From the NCBI RefSeq assembly GCF_000419525.1, contig NZ_ATTE01000001.1:2588655-2652654 (forward strand): a stretch of DNA of 64,000 bases, given 5' to 3'. This DNA is from Leucothrix mucor DSM 2157 (GTDB taxonomy: Bacteria > Pseudomonadota > Gammaproteobacteria > Thiotrichales > Thiotrichaceae). Under the pieces are notes generated by a model. That model saw only the letters and a program-made list of their open reading frames with translations. It was not told where the DNA came from and did not search any database. A program made the position numbers and the translations under genes. Below, piece by piece: positions 8,626-18,505 of this stretch (position 1 is the stretch's first letter; every line of letters begins with the position of its first letter).

Positions 8626-10050
8626 ATGACGACAATGGCAATTATCATTGCTGCAGTGCAACTACTAGGCTTAGTCTTTGCAGTATTCGCACTTCTCTCT
8701 ACCCGCACCTCACAAGGCACCGTCGCTTGGGTGGTCACCTTAATAGCATTCCCTTGGCTAGGAATACCGGCTTACCTGCTTTTTGGCCGCACTCGATTCA
8801 ATGGTTATGTTACCGCCAGAGTGGCCCATGAAATTGATTTTCGTAAAAAACTGGGGCTGGAATACAGCAAACTGCGCTGTTATATGTCACCTCACCCTCA
8901 AACTGAGAGCCATGACCAGTTAAAAACCTTTGAAGTCCTTGCCAAGCTACCCTTTACCGAAGGGAATAACGCACGCCTGCTCATTAACGGGCGAGCCACC
9001 TTTGATGATATTTTTGATGGTATTCGCCAAGCTAAAGACTACGTACTGATCCAGTTTTACATTGTGAATGAAGGACTCATTGGCGATGCCTTTTGGGAGT
9101 GCTTAGTTGAGGCGAGAGAGCGTGGCGTACGCGTGTATTTTCTCTATGATGAAATTGGCAGTTATGAACTGGCGGATTGGTATCTTGAGGGGCTACGGAA
9201 AAATGGCGTGCAGGTTTATTCCTTCCACTCCAATCGCAATGTACTTAACCGCTTCCAACTTAACTTTAGAAATCATCGCAAAATAGTCGTCGTCGATGGC
9301 CTCACAACATGGGTTGGTGGTCACAATATCGGCGATGAATACATTAACAAAGACCCTAAATATCCGTTTTGGCGTGATACGCATATCCGCTTAGATGGCC
9401 CTGCAGCATTGGGCGCACAGCTATCCTTCGTTGAAGATTGGCACTGGGTTACCGAGGAAACGCTGCAATTAAACTGGAAGCCGGTTGAAACCTGCTGTTC
9501 TAATCAGCGCGCTTTAGTACTGCCTTCAGGACCTTCTGATACCTTCGAAACCGCCAGTTTAATGATGCAATACGCCATGCATGTAGCCAAAAAACGCATC
9601 TGGATTGCCAGCCCTTATTTCGTACCGGATGAAGGCGTGCTGCAGTCACTACGCCTCGCAGCCTTGCGCGGAGTGGATGTACGCATTCTGATTCCGGAAA
9701 AGCCAGATAATCTACTGATCTATCTATCCGCCTTCTCATTTGTTAGCGGCATCTTAAAAGCGGGCGTTAAGATCATGCGTTATCAGCGCGGTTTTCTACA
9801 TCAAAAAGTGTTTCTGGTGGATGACTATTTATCAGCGGTCGGCACCACCAATATGGATAACCGCTCGTTCCGGCTGAACTTTGAAGTAACCGTATTGCTT
9901 GATGACCGCACTTTTGCGGCTGAAGTCGAAAAAATGCTGCTAGATGACTTCAGCCATGCCCAAGAAATGCTGATCAAAGATGCTGAGAGCAAGCCTCTAT
10001 GGTTCAAAATACTCTGCCGCGCTGCTTACCTCTCGGCCCCTGTTCAATAG
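8626..10050 (+). CDS. cls: Cardiolipin synthase (phospholipase D family)
   Basis: A protein of about 474 residues that makes cardiolipin from phosphatidylglycerol in the membrane. Two N-terminal membrane helices (MAIIIAAVQLLGLVFAVFALL; AWVVTLIAFPWLGIPAYLLF) precede two phospholipase D HKD motifs: HRKIVVVDG near residue 217 and HQKVFLVDD near residue 392. The frame is open to 8533, but the membrane helix starts right after the ATG at 8626, which has a CAGGA sequence upstream. The 5' portion is therefore treated as leader. The family has ClsA, ClsB and ClsC types; two N-terminal helices favour ClsA. Confidence 0.92.
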   Translation: MTTMAIIIAAVQLLGLVFAVFALLSTRTSQGTVAWVVTLIAFPWLGIPAYLLFGRTRFNGYVTARVAHEIDFRKKLGLEYSKLRCYMSPHPQTESHDQLKTFEVLAKLPFTEGNNARLLINGRATFDDIFDGIRQAKDYVLIQFYIVNEGLIGDAFWECLVEARERGVRVYFLYDEIGSYELADWYLEGLRKNGVQVYSFHSNRNVLNRFQLNFRNHRKIVVVDGLTTWVGGHNIGDEYINKDPKYPFWRDTHIRLDGPAALGAQLSFVEDWHWVTEETLQLNWKPVETCCSNQRALVLPSGPSDTFETASLMMQYAMHVAKKRIWIASPYFVPDEGVLQSLRLAALRGVDVRILIPEKPDNLLIYLSAFSFVSGILKAGVKIMRYQRGFLHQKVFLVDDYLSAVGTTNMDNRSFRLNFEVTVLLDDRTFAAEVEKMLLDDFSHAQEMLIKDAESKPLWFKILCRAAYLSAPVQ

Positions 10051-10073
10051 TTTAAGTACTCACTTTGCAGTAA

Positions 10074-11027
10074 TCAGAACGCACCGACCATGCGACGAAT
10101 ACCTTCTAATTGTTGCAAAGTAACATCATAACCGACCTGAATCGCCTCTTCTGCGCGATAAAACTCTAATATCCCAATATCTGACAGGCGTGGCGATAGC
10201 AGTATTTCTGGCGGATCACCCGCCATGCGGCTACGAGTAATACGATCTTGCATAATATTGACCGCACCGGCGATTGTGTCAAAAAAGCCTGGTGCTACAG
10301 GCTCTGGTGGCGCAGTGCTAATTGCAAATAAGGAACTGGAATAATCCATCACCGTATTACGCAAATTATCCAATAATGGCTGCTCTTTTTTAACAGCACC
10401 CGGCTCTGGTTCAGGCTTTGGGGGCAACGGCGATGTTTTGGGTATTCCCGGCTCAGGACGTCGATGCTTGCCAACAATGTCACCGTTTAAATCAACTGCG
10501 ATGACGACATCAGCGCCTAGCGAGCGACACATGGATACTGGCACAGGGTTAACCAAGCCGCCATCAACCAGCCACTTATCTTCATGCAGCACGGGAGGAA
10601 ACAATCCGGGCAATGACATCGACGCCCACATCCCTGTTTGCAAGTCACCTTGGGTAAACCAAATTTCCCGACCAGTGTGCAGGTCCGTTGCCACACAGCC
10701 GAACGGTTTATCTAACTGATCAAACGTAGCGCCCTTCTCGCAAATAAACTGATTAAAGCCTTCTTGCAGGCGCTGCTTATTAATCCAGCCAGCACGAAAA
10801 TTTAGGCCGGCATATTTCGCCATTTCCATTTTGGTTAATGAGGTTGCCCAGCTTTCCAAATCATCAAGCCGTGAAGCGGCATAAGCTGCACCGACAATCG
10901 CGCCTACCGAACAGCCACAAACTACATCTGGATGAATATCGTATTTTTGTAGCGCACGAATAACCCCAATATGCGCCCATCCGCGTGATGCGCCACTGCC
11001 CAAAGCCAGACCGATTTTAACCGTCAT
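10074..11027 (-). CDS. Patatin-like phospholipase, RssA-type
   Basis: A 317-residue patatin-family serine hydrolase. The oxyanion Gly-rich loop GSGASRGWAHIG is at residues 10-21, the nucleophile motif GCSVG at 38-42 (Ser40), and the dyad Asp in DGG at 155-157. All catalytic elements are intact. The family includes RssA and related lipid acyl hydrolases of unclear substrate. A Pro/Lys-rich insert (about residues 186-215, TSPLPPKPEPEPG) separates the core from a C-terminal helical part. Only 23 bp separate its 3' end from that of the convergent cls gene. Confidence 0.85.
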   Translation of the reverse strand: MTVKIGLALGSGASRGWAHIGVIRALQKYDIHPDVVCGCSVGAIVGAAYAASRLDDLESWATSLTKMEMAKYAGLNFRAGWINKQRLQEGFNQFICEKGATFDQLDKPFGCVATDLHTGREIWFTQGDLQTGMWASMSLPGLFPPVLHEDKWLVDGGLVNPVPVSMCRSLGADVVIAVDLNGDIVGKHRRPEPGIPKTSPLPPKPEPEPGAVKKEQPLLDNLRNTVMDYSSSLFAISTAPPEPVAPGFFDTIAGAVNIMQDRITRSRMAGDPPEILLSPRLSDIGILEFYRAEEAIQVGYDVTLQQLEGIRRMVGAF

Positions 11028-11179
11028 GTATTATCCCTGTTACTTTGTTATGTTGGTTCTTAAACCCTGTCGCCTGAACTGCAAGATCAGCACCAGCGAC
11101 AGGTGCATCACTTTAGTTAATGTCCGCCAGCAGCCCATAAGCAAGCACGCTGCTATAAGCCTTTTGAGAGAGTTTAACG

Positions 11180-12745
11180 TTATGGCGCCATCGTCACTTC
11201 GCCTTTGTAATACTTACCAGCAAAGTAGATAAGCACCAATACCGGCAGCGTCAGAATCGTCGTCATTATGAAGAAGTTGGTGTAACCCATCGACTCCACA
11301 ATCGAACCAGAATAACCGCCCAATATTTTCGGAAACAAGGTCATTAAAGAACTGAAGATAGCGTACTGAACCGCTGTAAAGGAGATATTAGTTAAGCTCG
11401 ACAAGAATGCAATAAAGGCCGCACTAGCGAGTCCCGCCGACAGATTATCGGCACCAATGACCGCATACAGCATTGGCATATTGCCACCTGCTGTACTGAG
11501 CGCAATAAACAGTAAGTTGGTTAATCCGGAAAGCACCGCACCCAGAAACAGTATCCGCATGACACCATAACGCACCGACAGCAAGCCACCCAGAAAGCCG
11601 CCCATAATCGTCATTAGCAAACCAAACAGCTTAGAGACATTGGCGATATCAACTTTGGTGTAGCCCATGTCTTGGTAAAACACATTGGAAATAAAGCCCA
11701 GCACGATATCTGAAACGCGGTAAAAGCCGACTAACGCCAATAATAACAATGCCAAGCCTATACCATAGCGACGGAAAAAATCCCGTACCGGCTCAACATA
11801 AGCATCTTCAAACATATGACCATCGACCAGCTTTGCGCCAGTTAATACTTTGGCAATAACCCAAGCAACGAAGATACCGGCCGCTAAGCGCATGGTCTCA
11901 ATAATAAAGCTCGCTAGATTTTTATTATTAAAGGCCTCACCCAGTGATTTTTTAGCATCGGAAACAATCTCTGAACTTAACGTAAAGACCGCAATAAAAC
12001 CTATCACCGCTAAGACAAACAACAGTAAAAATCGTAGATAGTCCGAAGTGTGATATCTGGACTCATCAGGGCGGTAGCTATCTGGTTCTGGGATAATCAA
12101 TGTGGTTGCAACACCAACTAACATCACCGCAGCCATAATCACATAGGTATACATCCATGCGGTGTAGCTATAGGCCTCTTTCTGAGTACCAAAGTAAGAG
12201 GCTAAATACAGTGCACCGGCACCGGCAACGATCATTCCAATACGATAGCCTGCGATATAGGTTGAGGACATCATCGCTTGTAAATCACGGTCTGCCGACT
12301 CAATCCGGTAGGCATCAATAACGACATCTTGGGTGGCTGATGAGAAACCTAAAAGCACGGCTGCAAGCGCCATTGTCGTCAGTTGTGCTTCACCCACTGC
12401 GGGATTAGTCAGCGCCATCCACAAAATGGCTGTGATGACCGCAAACTGTGCAACCAGCAACCAACTGCGCCGACGCCCTAGCAAACGGGTGAGAAACGGC
12501 ACGGGTAACTTATCGATCAAAGGCGCCCAGATAAACTTAAAGGAGTAACCCAAGGCCGCCCAACCAAAAAAGGTTACGGCGGACTTTTTAACCCCGGCCT
12601 CACCCAGCCACAAACTCAAGGATGAGAAAATCAGCAGAATCGGTACGCCCGCCGAGAACCCCAAAAACAACATTGTAATCACCCGCGGGTGGATAAAGCT
12701 GCGAATGGTTTCACCCCAACCACGCTTGGCAATTATTTCACTCAT
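11180..12745 (-). CDS. ampG: AmpG-like major facilitator transporter
   Basis: A 521-residue MFS permease with 12 or more hydrophobic segments and the AmpG-type N-terminus (FLGFSAGVPILLIFSSLSLWL). A second signature is SSATQDVVIDAYRIE. AmpG imports anhydro-muropeptides from the periplasm for peptidoglycan recycling, which suits a genome with the two lytic transglycosylases found 3-6 kb away. A long cytoplasmic loop (about residues 220-320) is a little larger than in E. coli AmpG. The start overlaps the xthA stop by 4 bp, so the genes are coupled. The substrate is inferred from the family. Confidence 0.85.
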   Translation of the reverse strand: MSEIIAKRGWGETIRSFIHPRVITMLFLGFSAGVPILLIFSSLSLWLGEAGVKKSAVTFFGWAALGYSFKFIWAPLIDKLPVPFLTRLLGRRRSWLLVAQFAVITAILWMALTNPAVGEAQLTTMALAAVLLGFSSATQDVVIDAYRIESADRDLQAMMSSTYIAGYRIGMIVAGAGALYLASYFGTQKEAYSYTAWMYTYVIMAAVMLVGVATTLIIPEPDSYRPDESRYHTSDYLRFLLLFVLAVIGFIAVFTLSSEIVSDAKKSLGEAFNNKNLASFIIETMRLAAGIFVAWVIAKVLTGAKLVDGHMFEDAYVEPVRDFFRRYGIGLALLLLALVGFYRVSDIVLGFISNVFYQDMGYTKVDIANVSKLFGLLMTIMGGFLGGLLSVRYGVMRILFLGAVLSGLTNLLFIALSTAGGNMPMLYAVIGADNLSAGLASAAFIAFLSSLTNISFTAVQYAIFSSLMTLFPKILGGYSGSIVESMGYTNFFIMTTILTLPVLVLIYFAGKYYKGEVTMAP

Positions 12746-13524
12746 AATTTTGGAATCTCATAATCGTATTCAATCGTTAAAGGCGCATGGTCCGAGAAGC
12801 GTGACTCGCGATATACCGACGCGTTTAATACGGTGCCTTTTAGGCTTGGCGATAAGATATGGTAGTCAATCCGCCATCCGGTATTATTCGCCCAAGCTTG
12901 TCCGCGATTCGACCACCAAGTGTATTCATGCTCTTCCTGCTCAAGCTCACGAAACGCATCAACATAGCCTTCGTCATCAAACAAGGTATCCAGCCAAGCG
13001 CGCTCTTCCGGTAGAAAGCCGGAGTTTTTCTGATTGCCGCGCCAATTTTTAATATCTTCTTTTTTGTGTGCAATATTCCAGTCGCCACAGATGACGACAT
13101 CGCGGCCTTCATCGCGTAGTGCTTTGAGTTTTGGTAATAAGAAGTCCATGCCACGGTATTTTACTTCCTGGCGCTCTTCTTTGGATGAGCCGGATGGAAG
13201 ATACAGACTTATGACGCTCAACTTGTCATAGCGTGCCTCTAAATAACGGCCTTCGCTATCCAATTCTTCAAAGCCCATGCCCGCAATGACTTCATCTGGC
13301 TTATGCCGACAATACAAAGCAACACCACTGTAGCCTTTTTTTTCCGCATCGTGGTAATAGCAGTGATAGCCTTCCGGGTGAAAGATCGGATCGCTCAGTT
13401 GAGCCACTTGCGCTTTAGTTTCTTGAATGCAGACAACATCTGCCCCCTGTTCAGCTAACCATTCAAAGACTCCTTTACGAGCCGCTGCACGGATGCCGTT
13501 AGCATTAATTGTGATGATTTTCAT
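12742..13524 (-). CDS. xthA: Exodeoxyribonuclease III (class II AP endonuclease)
   Basis: A 260-residue endonuclease/exonuclease/phosphatase-fold enzyme that cleaves at abasic sites and trims 3' ends during base excision repair. It shows the N-terminal strand MKIITINANGIR, the metal-binding Glu35 in QETKA, the catalytic GDWNIAH segment and the C-terminal SDHAPL histidine motif. It is slightly shorter than E. coli ExoIII (268). It is the first gene of a two-gene unit with ampG and is divergent from the small membrane protein gene at 13640. Confidence 0.95.
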   Translation of the reverse strand: MKIITINANGIRAAARKGVFEWLAEQGADVVCIQETKAQVAQLSDPIFHPEGYHCYYHDAEKKGYSGVALYCRHKPDEVIAGMGFEELDSEGRYLEARYDKLSVISLYLPSGSSKEERQEVKYRGMDFLLPKLKALRDEGRDVVICGDWNIAHKKEDIKNWRGNQKNSGFLPEERAWLDTLFDDEGYVDAFRELEQEEHEYTWWSNRGQAWANNTGWRIDYHILSPSLKGTVLNASVYRESRFSDHAPLTIEYDYEIPKL

Positions 13525-13639
13525 AGGGAGAATATTATACTGAAATTGCTGAATCAGCTCTACTAATTAGCATTTACCTAGCCAATGAGGTTAGAATGGT
13601 CAAAATCAAAATTATCGCCAAGAGACTCTGACTTTCATT

Positions 13640-14269
13640 ATGGAACTTGCTGTATTAATCGCTGCGGTTGTTGGCATTGTGCTATTTGCACTCAGCTATC
13701 TCAAATTTGCCTACGAAGGGTTTCGTTATCACGTCATTACCGGGTTTTTGGCACTCATTCCTGTTATCAACCTGATTGCATTACCCACTCTTTGGGACCG
13801 CACTTACCGCATGCTCATTGTCGGTATTATCGGTTTAGCCATCGCAGCGGGCGCATGGTTTGCAGGGGCTGATCAAACGTTCTGGAGTTACTGGAATCGC
13901 AGCCATAAGCAGGTAGCAAGCCCAGCGCTTAGCTCTGGCAGCAATAATAATGGTGCGGCACCTACCGCCGGAACCGCGTCAGGCACCTCAAATACTCAAG
14001 CAGATAACAATACGTACTCAAGCTTATTGCCAAGCAAAGCGCTGTATCGTTTAGATTTTGAAACCGCTGCGCCAGATCAAATCAAAGCATTTGTTGGCCG
14101 CATCGTTCGTATTACAAATTCAGAGCATGAAGTGACCATTGGCCGTATCCAAAGCGTGACGCCAGCGAGTGTATTTATTGAGCGCACTGGTAGCGCCCAT
14201 ATCGCTTATGAAATGGTATTGAGTAATATCAAAACCGTTGAAGTCATGGTTAAGCGGGAAGCACGATAA
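13640..14269 (+). CDS. Small membrane protein of unknown function
   Basis: A 209-residue protein I do not recognise. The first 80 residues form about three hydrophobic helices (about 3-20, 33-50 and 55-76). A low-complexity Ser/Asn/Gly/Thr linker (about 95-130) leads to a soluble C-terminal domain of about 75 residues (YRLDFETAAPDQIKAFVGRIVRITNSEHEVTIGRIQSV...), a beta-rich pattern that could be a small SH3- or Sm-like barrel. Its stop overlaps the ATG of the YcgL gene by 1 bp, so the two are co-expressed. Confidence 0.6.
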   Translation: MELAVLIAAVVGIVLFALSYLKFAYEGFRYHVITGFLALIPVINLIALPTLWDRTYRMLIVGIIGLAIAAGAWFAGADQTFWSYWNRSHKQVASPALSSGSNNNGAAPTAGTASGTSNTQADNNTYSSLLPSKALYRLDFETAAPDQIKAFVGRIVRITNSEHEVTIGRIQSVTPASVFIERTGSAHIAYEMVLSNIKTVEVMVKREAR

Positions 14270-14553
14270 TGGAAAGCATTTCCTGTTTTGTCTATCGCAG
14301 TGAGCGTAAGCAAGGCCTGTACGTGTACCTGACGGAAAAGGATAACTTCGATATCATTCCTGATGCGCTGCGTAAGCGGGTTGGCAGCTTAGTTTATACC
14401 TTTGAATTTGACCTGACTGAGTCGCGCAAGCTTTCCCGTAATAACACGAAAGAAGTCATGCAGAGCCTCGCCGAAAAAGGTTACTTCCTACAGATGCCAC
14501 CGGCCAATACTAATTTTCTCGATTTAGATCTTCATCAGTCCGACGGCTTTTAA
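14269..14553 (+). CDS. YcgL-domain protein
   Basis: A 94-residue cytoplasmic protein matching the YcgL family: N-terminal CFVYRSERKQGLYVYL, then the central pattern IPDALRKRVG and the terminal GYFLQMPP. The family is widespread in gammaproteobacteria, has a small alpha/beta fold and no agreed function. The ATG overlaps the last base of the upstream membrane-protein gene. An intrinsic terminator follows. Confidence 0.85.
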   Translation: MESISCFVYRSERKQGLYVYLTEKDNFDIIPDALRKRVGSLVYTFEFDLTESRKLSRNNTKEVMQSLAEKGYFLQMPPANTNFLDLDLHQSDGF

Positions 14554-14575
14554 AGCACCTAAAATCAACAGACAT

Positions 14576-14611
14576 AAAAAAGGGCAGCAAATAATTTGCA
14601 CGCCCTTTTTT
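14576..14611. terminator. Bidirectional intrinsic terminator between ycgL-type gene and hisC
   Basis: An outer stem AAAAAGGGC/GCCCTTTTT encloses an inner stem GCAAA/TTTGC. A and T tracts flank both sides and the genes converge here. Confidence 0.85.
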
Positions 14612-14630
14612 ATTGCTGATCAACACTCAA

Positions 14631-15683
14631 TCAGGCTTTTAGACAGTCCAGAAATTGCTGCATTTCCGAATCGGTACCGATGGTAATCCGCAAGTAATCA
14701 CTAATCCGTGGCTTGTTAAAGTAGCGCACTAAAATGCCCTTTTCCTTAAGCGACAAATACAAAGCCTCTGCACTTTGCCCTTCTGGTGGCTTGGCAAAAA
14801 TGAAGTTACTACCCGATGGCAACACACTAAAGCCCAACGCAGTCAGTGACGTTTCAGTCTGCTCACGCGTGGCAATAATCTTAGCCCGACACTCTTCAAA
14901 GTAAGGCACATCTCTAATCGCAGCAGCGGCACCCGCTTGCTCAACACGCCCTAGAGGATAGGAGTTAAATGAGTTTTTCACTCGCTCCAGCGCTTCAATC
15001 AAATCAGGCTGGCCAATAGCAAAACCTACCCGCAAGCCCGCTAATGAACGAGACTTTGACAAGGTTTGAACCACTAGTAAGTTTGCATATTGCTCAACAA
15101 GCGCGATAGCCGTCTGCGCACCAAAGTCCACATAAGCCTCATCCACCAACACAACTGACTCCGGGTTAGCCTTTAGAATTTGCTCAATAGCATCCAGCGG
15201 CAATGCCATGCCGGTTGGTGCATTGGGATTTGGAAAGATGATGGCGCCATTGCTTTGGCTATAATCGGCAGGATCAATCTCAAACTGATCATTCAGCGGT
15301 ATTCTCACCGCATTGATATTGAACAGATTGCAGTAAACGGGATAAAAACTGTAGCTGATATCAGGGTATAGCAGTGGCTTGTCGTGCTTTAGCAATGCCA
15401 CAAAAGCATGTGCTAACACTTCATCCGAGCCATTACCCACAAACACAAATGACCGGTCCAAGCCATGCAAATCCGCAATCGCTTGTTTCAGGTCATCGGC
15501 ATTGGGATCAGGATATAAACGCAGAGAGTCATTAACCGCCGCATGCATTGCCTCAATGGCAAGCGGTGATGGCGGATAAGGACTCTCATTGGTATTCAGC
15601 TTAATGTACTGCTGATCCTTCGGCTGTTCGCCAGGCACATAAGGATCAAGTTCCTGTACACGCTGGCTCCAGAACTGGCTCAT
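14631..15683 (-). CDS. hisC: Histidinol-phosphate aminotransferase
   Basis: A class I/II PLP aminotransferase of about 350 residues that converts imidazole-acetol phosphate to histidinol phosphate. It has the HisC N-terminus ([25 protein letters not shown], shown here in part), the nucleotide-site FPNPNAPTG segment, DEAYVDF, and the PLP lysine in [15 protein letters not shown] choose the second ATG (15683) because it has a GGAG ribosome-binding site 6 bases upstream; the first ATG at 15695 has none. It stands apart from other his genes. Confidence 0.94.
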   Translation of the reverse strand: MSQFWSQRVQELDPYVPGEQPKDQQYIKLNTNESPYPPSPLAIEAMHAAVNDSLRLYPDPNADDLKQAIADLHGLDRSFVFVGNGSDEVLAHAFVALLKHDKPLLYPDISYSFYPVYCNLFNINAVRIPLNDQFEIDPADYSQSNGAIIFPNPNAPTGMALPLDAIEQILKANPESVVLVDEAYVDFGAQTAIALVEQYANLLVVQTLSKSRSLAGLRVGFAIGQPDLIEALERVKNSFNSYPLGRVEQAGAAAAIRDVPYFEECRAKIIATREQTETSLTALGFSVLPSGSNFIFAKPPEGQSAEALYLSLKEKGILVRYFNKPRISDYLRITIGTDSEMQQFLDCLKA

Positions 15684-15708
15684 ACGGTTCTCCATAAATA
15701 ATAACGGA

Positions 15709-15736
15709 GCCGTATCAGCTTCAGATCAGATACGGC
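15709..15736 (-). terminator. Possible weak terminator stem after the first lytic transglycosylase
   Basis: GCCGTATC and GATACGGC form an 8-bp perfect stem overlapping the stop codon of the transglycosylase gene. On the minus strand it is followed by a T-rich but interrupted run. Termination is plausible, not certain. Confidence 0.4.
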
Positions 15737-16955
15737 ATTCCCAAACTAACAGTTGATGACCTGGCGCTAAGGTCGACTTAGAGGTCAGATGATTCATACG
15801 CTTAATGCTATTAATATGAACACCTGTCTTATGCATCACGTTTGCCAGATTTTCATTGGCATTCAATTGATAATATCTACGCCAGATTCTGCCACCACGA
15901 CCACTTCGCTTCAAGCGTGTCGTCGCGTTTAAATGGGAAGGCACGGCTTTAAGGCAACGCTGCTCACTCAATGGCTTGTTGCTTTGTGACGTTTGCTGCT
16001 TCGCACGCTGCTTTTGCAACCAAATACGCTGATAATCTGCGCGGGTTTTAGTGAGGTTGGTTGAGGTTTCATTCGCTGAACGCTCACGTTTGCCGTAAAG
16101 CGTTTTGTAAACACCCATTACACGGCGCACATATTCACGCGTTTCTTTGTAAGGAGGAATTCCACCGTAGCGATCAACCTTACCTTCACCAGCGTTGTAG
16201 CCAGCTAAAGCAAAGTGCATATTGCCTTGGTAACGGTCGAGTAACCAACGTAAGTAACGGGCACCCGCACCAATATTCTGATGGCTGTTGTAACTATTAC
16301 GTACACCAAAACGACGTGCTGTCGCTGGCATTAACTGCATTAAGCCACGCGCACCTTTATGAGAACGTGCCTTCACTTTGAAGCAACTCTCTGCGGTAAT
16401 AACAGACTTGATTAGTTCTTGGCTGACGCCGTGTAGACGGCTAGCTTCTTCGATCGACTTTTGATAGCGACGAGACTTGTTTTGCAGCTCATGATAGTTG
16501 TACTTATAACAAGGGCGGTAAGACGAGCGCTTACGCGTACTGGTCTTTTTAACACTTCCCATCACTTGCTTATAAGCTTGAGCAGTTAGTAACGGTGCAG
16601 CTGGCTGGCTCTTTTTTGCAACCTTAGCTGGAGCTGCTTTGGCGGCTGGTTTAGTGATGAACTCGTCTAAGTTGATGCCAACCAAGCCCTCAATCCCCAA
16701 GGTGGACGCCGCGCTAGACGCTCCATTACTGACGAGCTTGACGGTTGACTTGCTTCGATTTGAGCTTGGCGCGGTTAGTACACCAGAAGGTGCCGCCCGA
16801 CTACTCTTATCCAGCAATGCCACAACCTTCAGCAAATCCTGTTCTATCGCCCCCACTAACCTACTACTCTTATCAGTCGCATGCGATACAGCTGACAAAC
16901 TAATCAACGGGAGTATCATCAATACGCGCAACAAACACTGTTTATTTTTGACCAT
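15726..16955 (-). CDS. Lytic transglycosylase with C-terminal LysM-like region
   Basis: A 409-residue secreted protein with an N-terminal signal peptide (about residues 1-26), a low-complexity Ala/Lys/Ser linker to about 135, and a Slt-type lytic transglycosylase domain. The catalytic Glu189 lies in ITAESCF and GLMQLMP follows at 204-210, then AGYNAGEG and the YVRRVMGVY motif. The C-terminal 50 residues (NENLANVMHKTGVHINSI...LLVWEC) resemble a LysM peptidoglycan-binding repeat. It cleaves glycan strands in the periplasm. It is a paralogue of the gene at 17272-18330. Confidence 0.88.
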   Translation of the reverse strand: MVKNKQCLLRVLMILPLISLSAVSHATDKSSRLVGAIEQDLLKVVALLDKSSRAAPSGVLTAPSSNRSKSTVKLVSNGASSAASTLGIEGLVGINLDEFITKPAAKAAPAKVAKKSQPAAPLLTAQAYKQVMGSVKKTSTRKRSSYRPCYKYNYHELQNKSRRYQKSIEEASRLHGVSQELIKSVITAESCFKVKARSHKGARGLMQLMPATARRFGVRNSYNSHQNIGAGARYLRWLLDRYQGNMHFALAGYNAGEGKVDRYGGIPPYKETREYVRRVMGVYKTLYGKRERSANETSTNLTKTRADYQRIWLQKQRAKQQTSQSNKPLSEQRCLKAVPSHLNATTRLKRSGRGGRIWRRYYQLNANENLANVMHKTGVHINSIKRMNHLTSKSTLAPGHQLLVWECRI

Positions 16956-17271
16956 TAATGGCTACTCTTAACTCTGGTTTCAAAAAATCCATTCCGTGAA
17001 ATCCGGAAAATATGATTCAAGTTAGCACAGGCAAAGATCAGAAAGATTCGCCAGAGGAACAAGCGGTGCCATTTTACTCACCAACTGTATTTATATACAA
17101 TAGCATCTAACAAGTGACTAAACGTCCACCTCTAGTGTATTGTATAAGCAGTAGATAGCCCTAATGAGAGTCCTGAGTAATTCCCTAAGCCCGCGTTTTT
17201 CCCTTATATAACAAGATCAAACACCTGAGACTTAAGATAATACATTAAGTAACCGTTTGTCAAAGAACGAT
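16956..17271. other. 316-bp non-coding gap between the two lytic transglycosylases
   Basis: No ORF of interest, terminator or obvious repeat. It is AT-rich and must contain the promoter of the downstream (left) transglycosylase and the 3' end of the right one, but no convincing -35/-10 pair could be picked. Confidence 0.5.
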
Positions 17272-18330
17272 CTACTTACTGCACTCCCAGACCAACAGCT
17301 GCTCCCCTTTTCTCACCTTCAAACGCGACACCCCACGGTTTAAACGAAGCAATTCCTGCATGGATACGCCTATCGTTCTCGCCAAACTGGCTAAGGATGT
17401 GGCGTTAGTCACCGTATGATGCCTTTTCCATGAATTTCTGCGTTTAGTCAGATCACTAACATTACGAATTTGGGCAGATGGCGTGTCACGACACACGGCT
17501 GAAGCAGTATTTGGAGCAACTCCACGCCTGCTGGTACTCACCGGTACCGTTGCATAACGACCGTTTTTATCCTTCCACTTGTAATCTGGCTTAATAAAAT
17601 AGCCTCGCGTGTCAGCGCGGCGAATCGGCTCTGGTGCAAGTTTGGCAAGCGTTGAAGCCAGGTCGGGTGCGGCAGCAGGTTGCGGCTGTGCAGCCGGCTC
17701 ACCACGCAAGCGCTTATACACGGCAGTCACGCGTCGTACATACTCTTGTGTTTCGCGATATGGCGGAATGCCTGAATAACGGTCTACTGCGCCCTCACCC
17801 GCATTATAAGCGGCAATCACATGCGGTAGGTTTCCAGAGAATTTCTTCATCAGAAACTTTAAGTAGCGGGTGCCACCTTGAATATTTTGTGAGGCTTGAT
17901 ACGCATCAGTCACTCCGAAGCGACTAGCCGTAGCAGGCATTAGCTGCATTAAGCCTTGAGCGCCAACCGGAGAACGGGCTTGCTCAGCAAAACAACTTTC
18001 AGCCGTAATGACCGCGATAATCAACGCTTCAGTGACGCCATGCCGAGTACTCGCTGCACGAATATAAGGCTGATAATCATTCGCCCGCTTTAGAATCGTT
18101 TCAGCACTTGACTGATGACAAGCACGACGACCTCGCGATGAAGCACGTTTTGGCTTTGCCGCCATGACCTGTTCAGCGACTGCAACAGGCACTGAGTTAA
18201 ACTCTTTCAATCGGCTTGCCAAGCTAAGCGATGGGTCAGCATAAGCAGCTGTCGCCGAAAAAAGTGTCGGCACTAAACAGCCCAACAGCAAGCTTTTGAA
18301 TCGCTCTGATGTAATTTTCAATGTGTCCAT
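17272..18330 (-). CDS. Lytic transglycosylase with C-terminal LysM-like region (second copy)
   Basis: A secreted Slt-domain protein of about 352 residues. A signal peptide (LLLGCLVPTLFSATAAYA) precedes the catalytic domain: Glu111 in ITAESCF, GLMQLMPATASRFGV, AAYNAGEGAVDRYSGIPPY and YVRRVTAVYKRL. A degenerate LysM-like tail ends LLVWECSK. I prefer the ATG at 18330 because the signal peptide follows it; neither it nor the ATG at 18375 has a well-spaced ribosome-binding site. Domain order and C-terminus match the neighbour at 15726-16955, showing a tandem duplication that has since diverged. Confidence 0.85.
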   Translation of the reverse strand: MDTLKITSERFKSLLLGCLVPTLFSATAAYADPSLSLASRLKEFNSVPVAVAEQVMAAKPKRASSRGRRACHQSSAETILKRANDYQPYIRAASTRHGVTEALIIAVITAESCFAEQARSPVGAQGLMQLMPATASRFGVTDAYQASQNIQGGTRYLKFLMKKFSGNLPHVIAAYNAGEGAVDRYSGIPPYRETQEYVRRVTAVYKRLRGEPAAQPQPAAAPDLASTLAKLAPEPIRRADTRGYFIKPDYKWKDKNGRYATVPVSTSRRGVAPNTASAVCRDTPSAQIRNVSDLTKRRNSWKRHHTVTNATSLASLARTIGVSMQELLRLNRGVSRLKVRKGEQLLVWECSK

Positions 18331-18505
18331 ACTCGGTTTAATGTTGCTAAGCTCCTCGCAACCCAAGAATACCATTATTATTTTGGCTTAGTATCCTCTT
18401 TTCAGGCGGAGTATACCCCAAGCCATTTTTATGAAAGATTACAAATCAGTAGGGTTTGACCCAGATAAACGCTGGCTTCAAGTGAGGGCCTGCTTAGTAA
18501 GTCGC

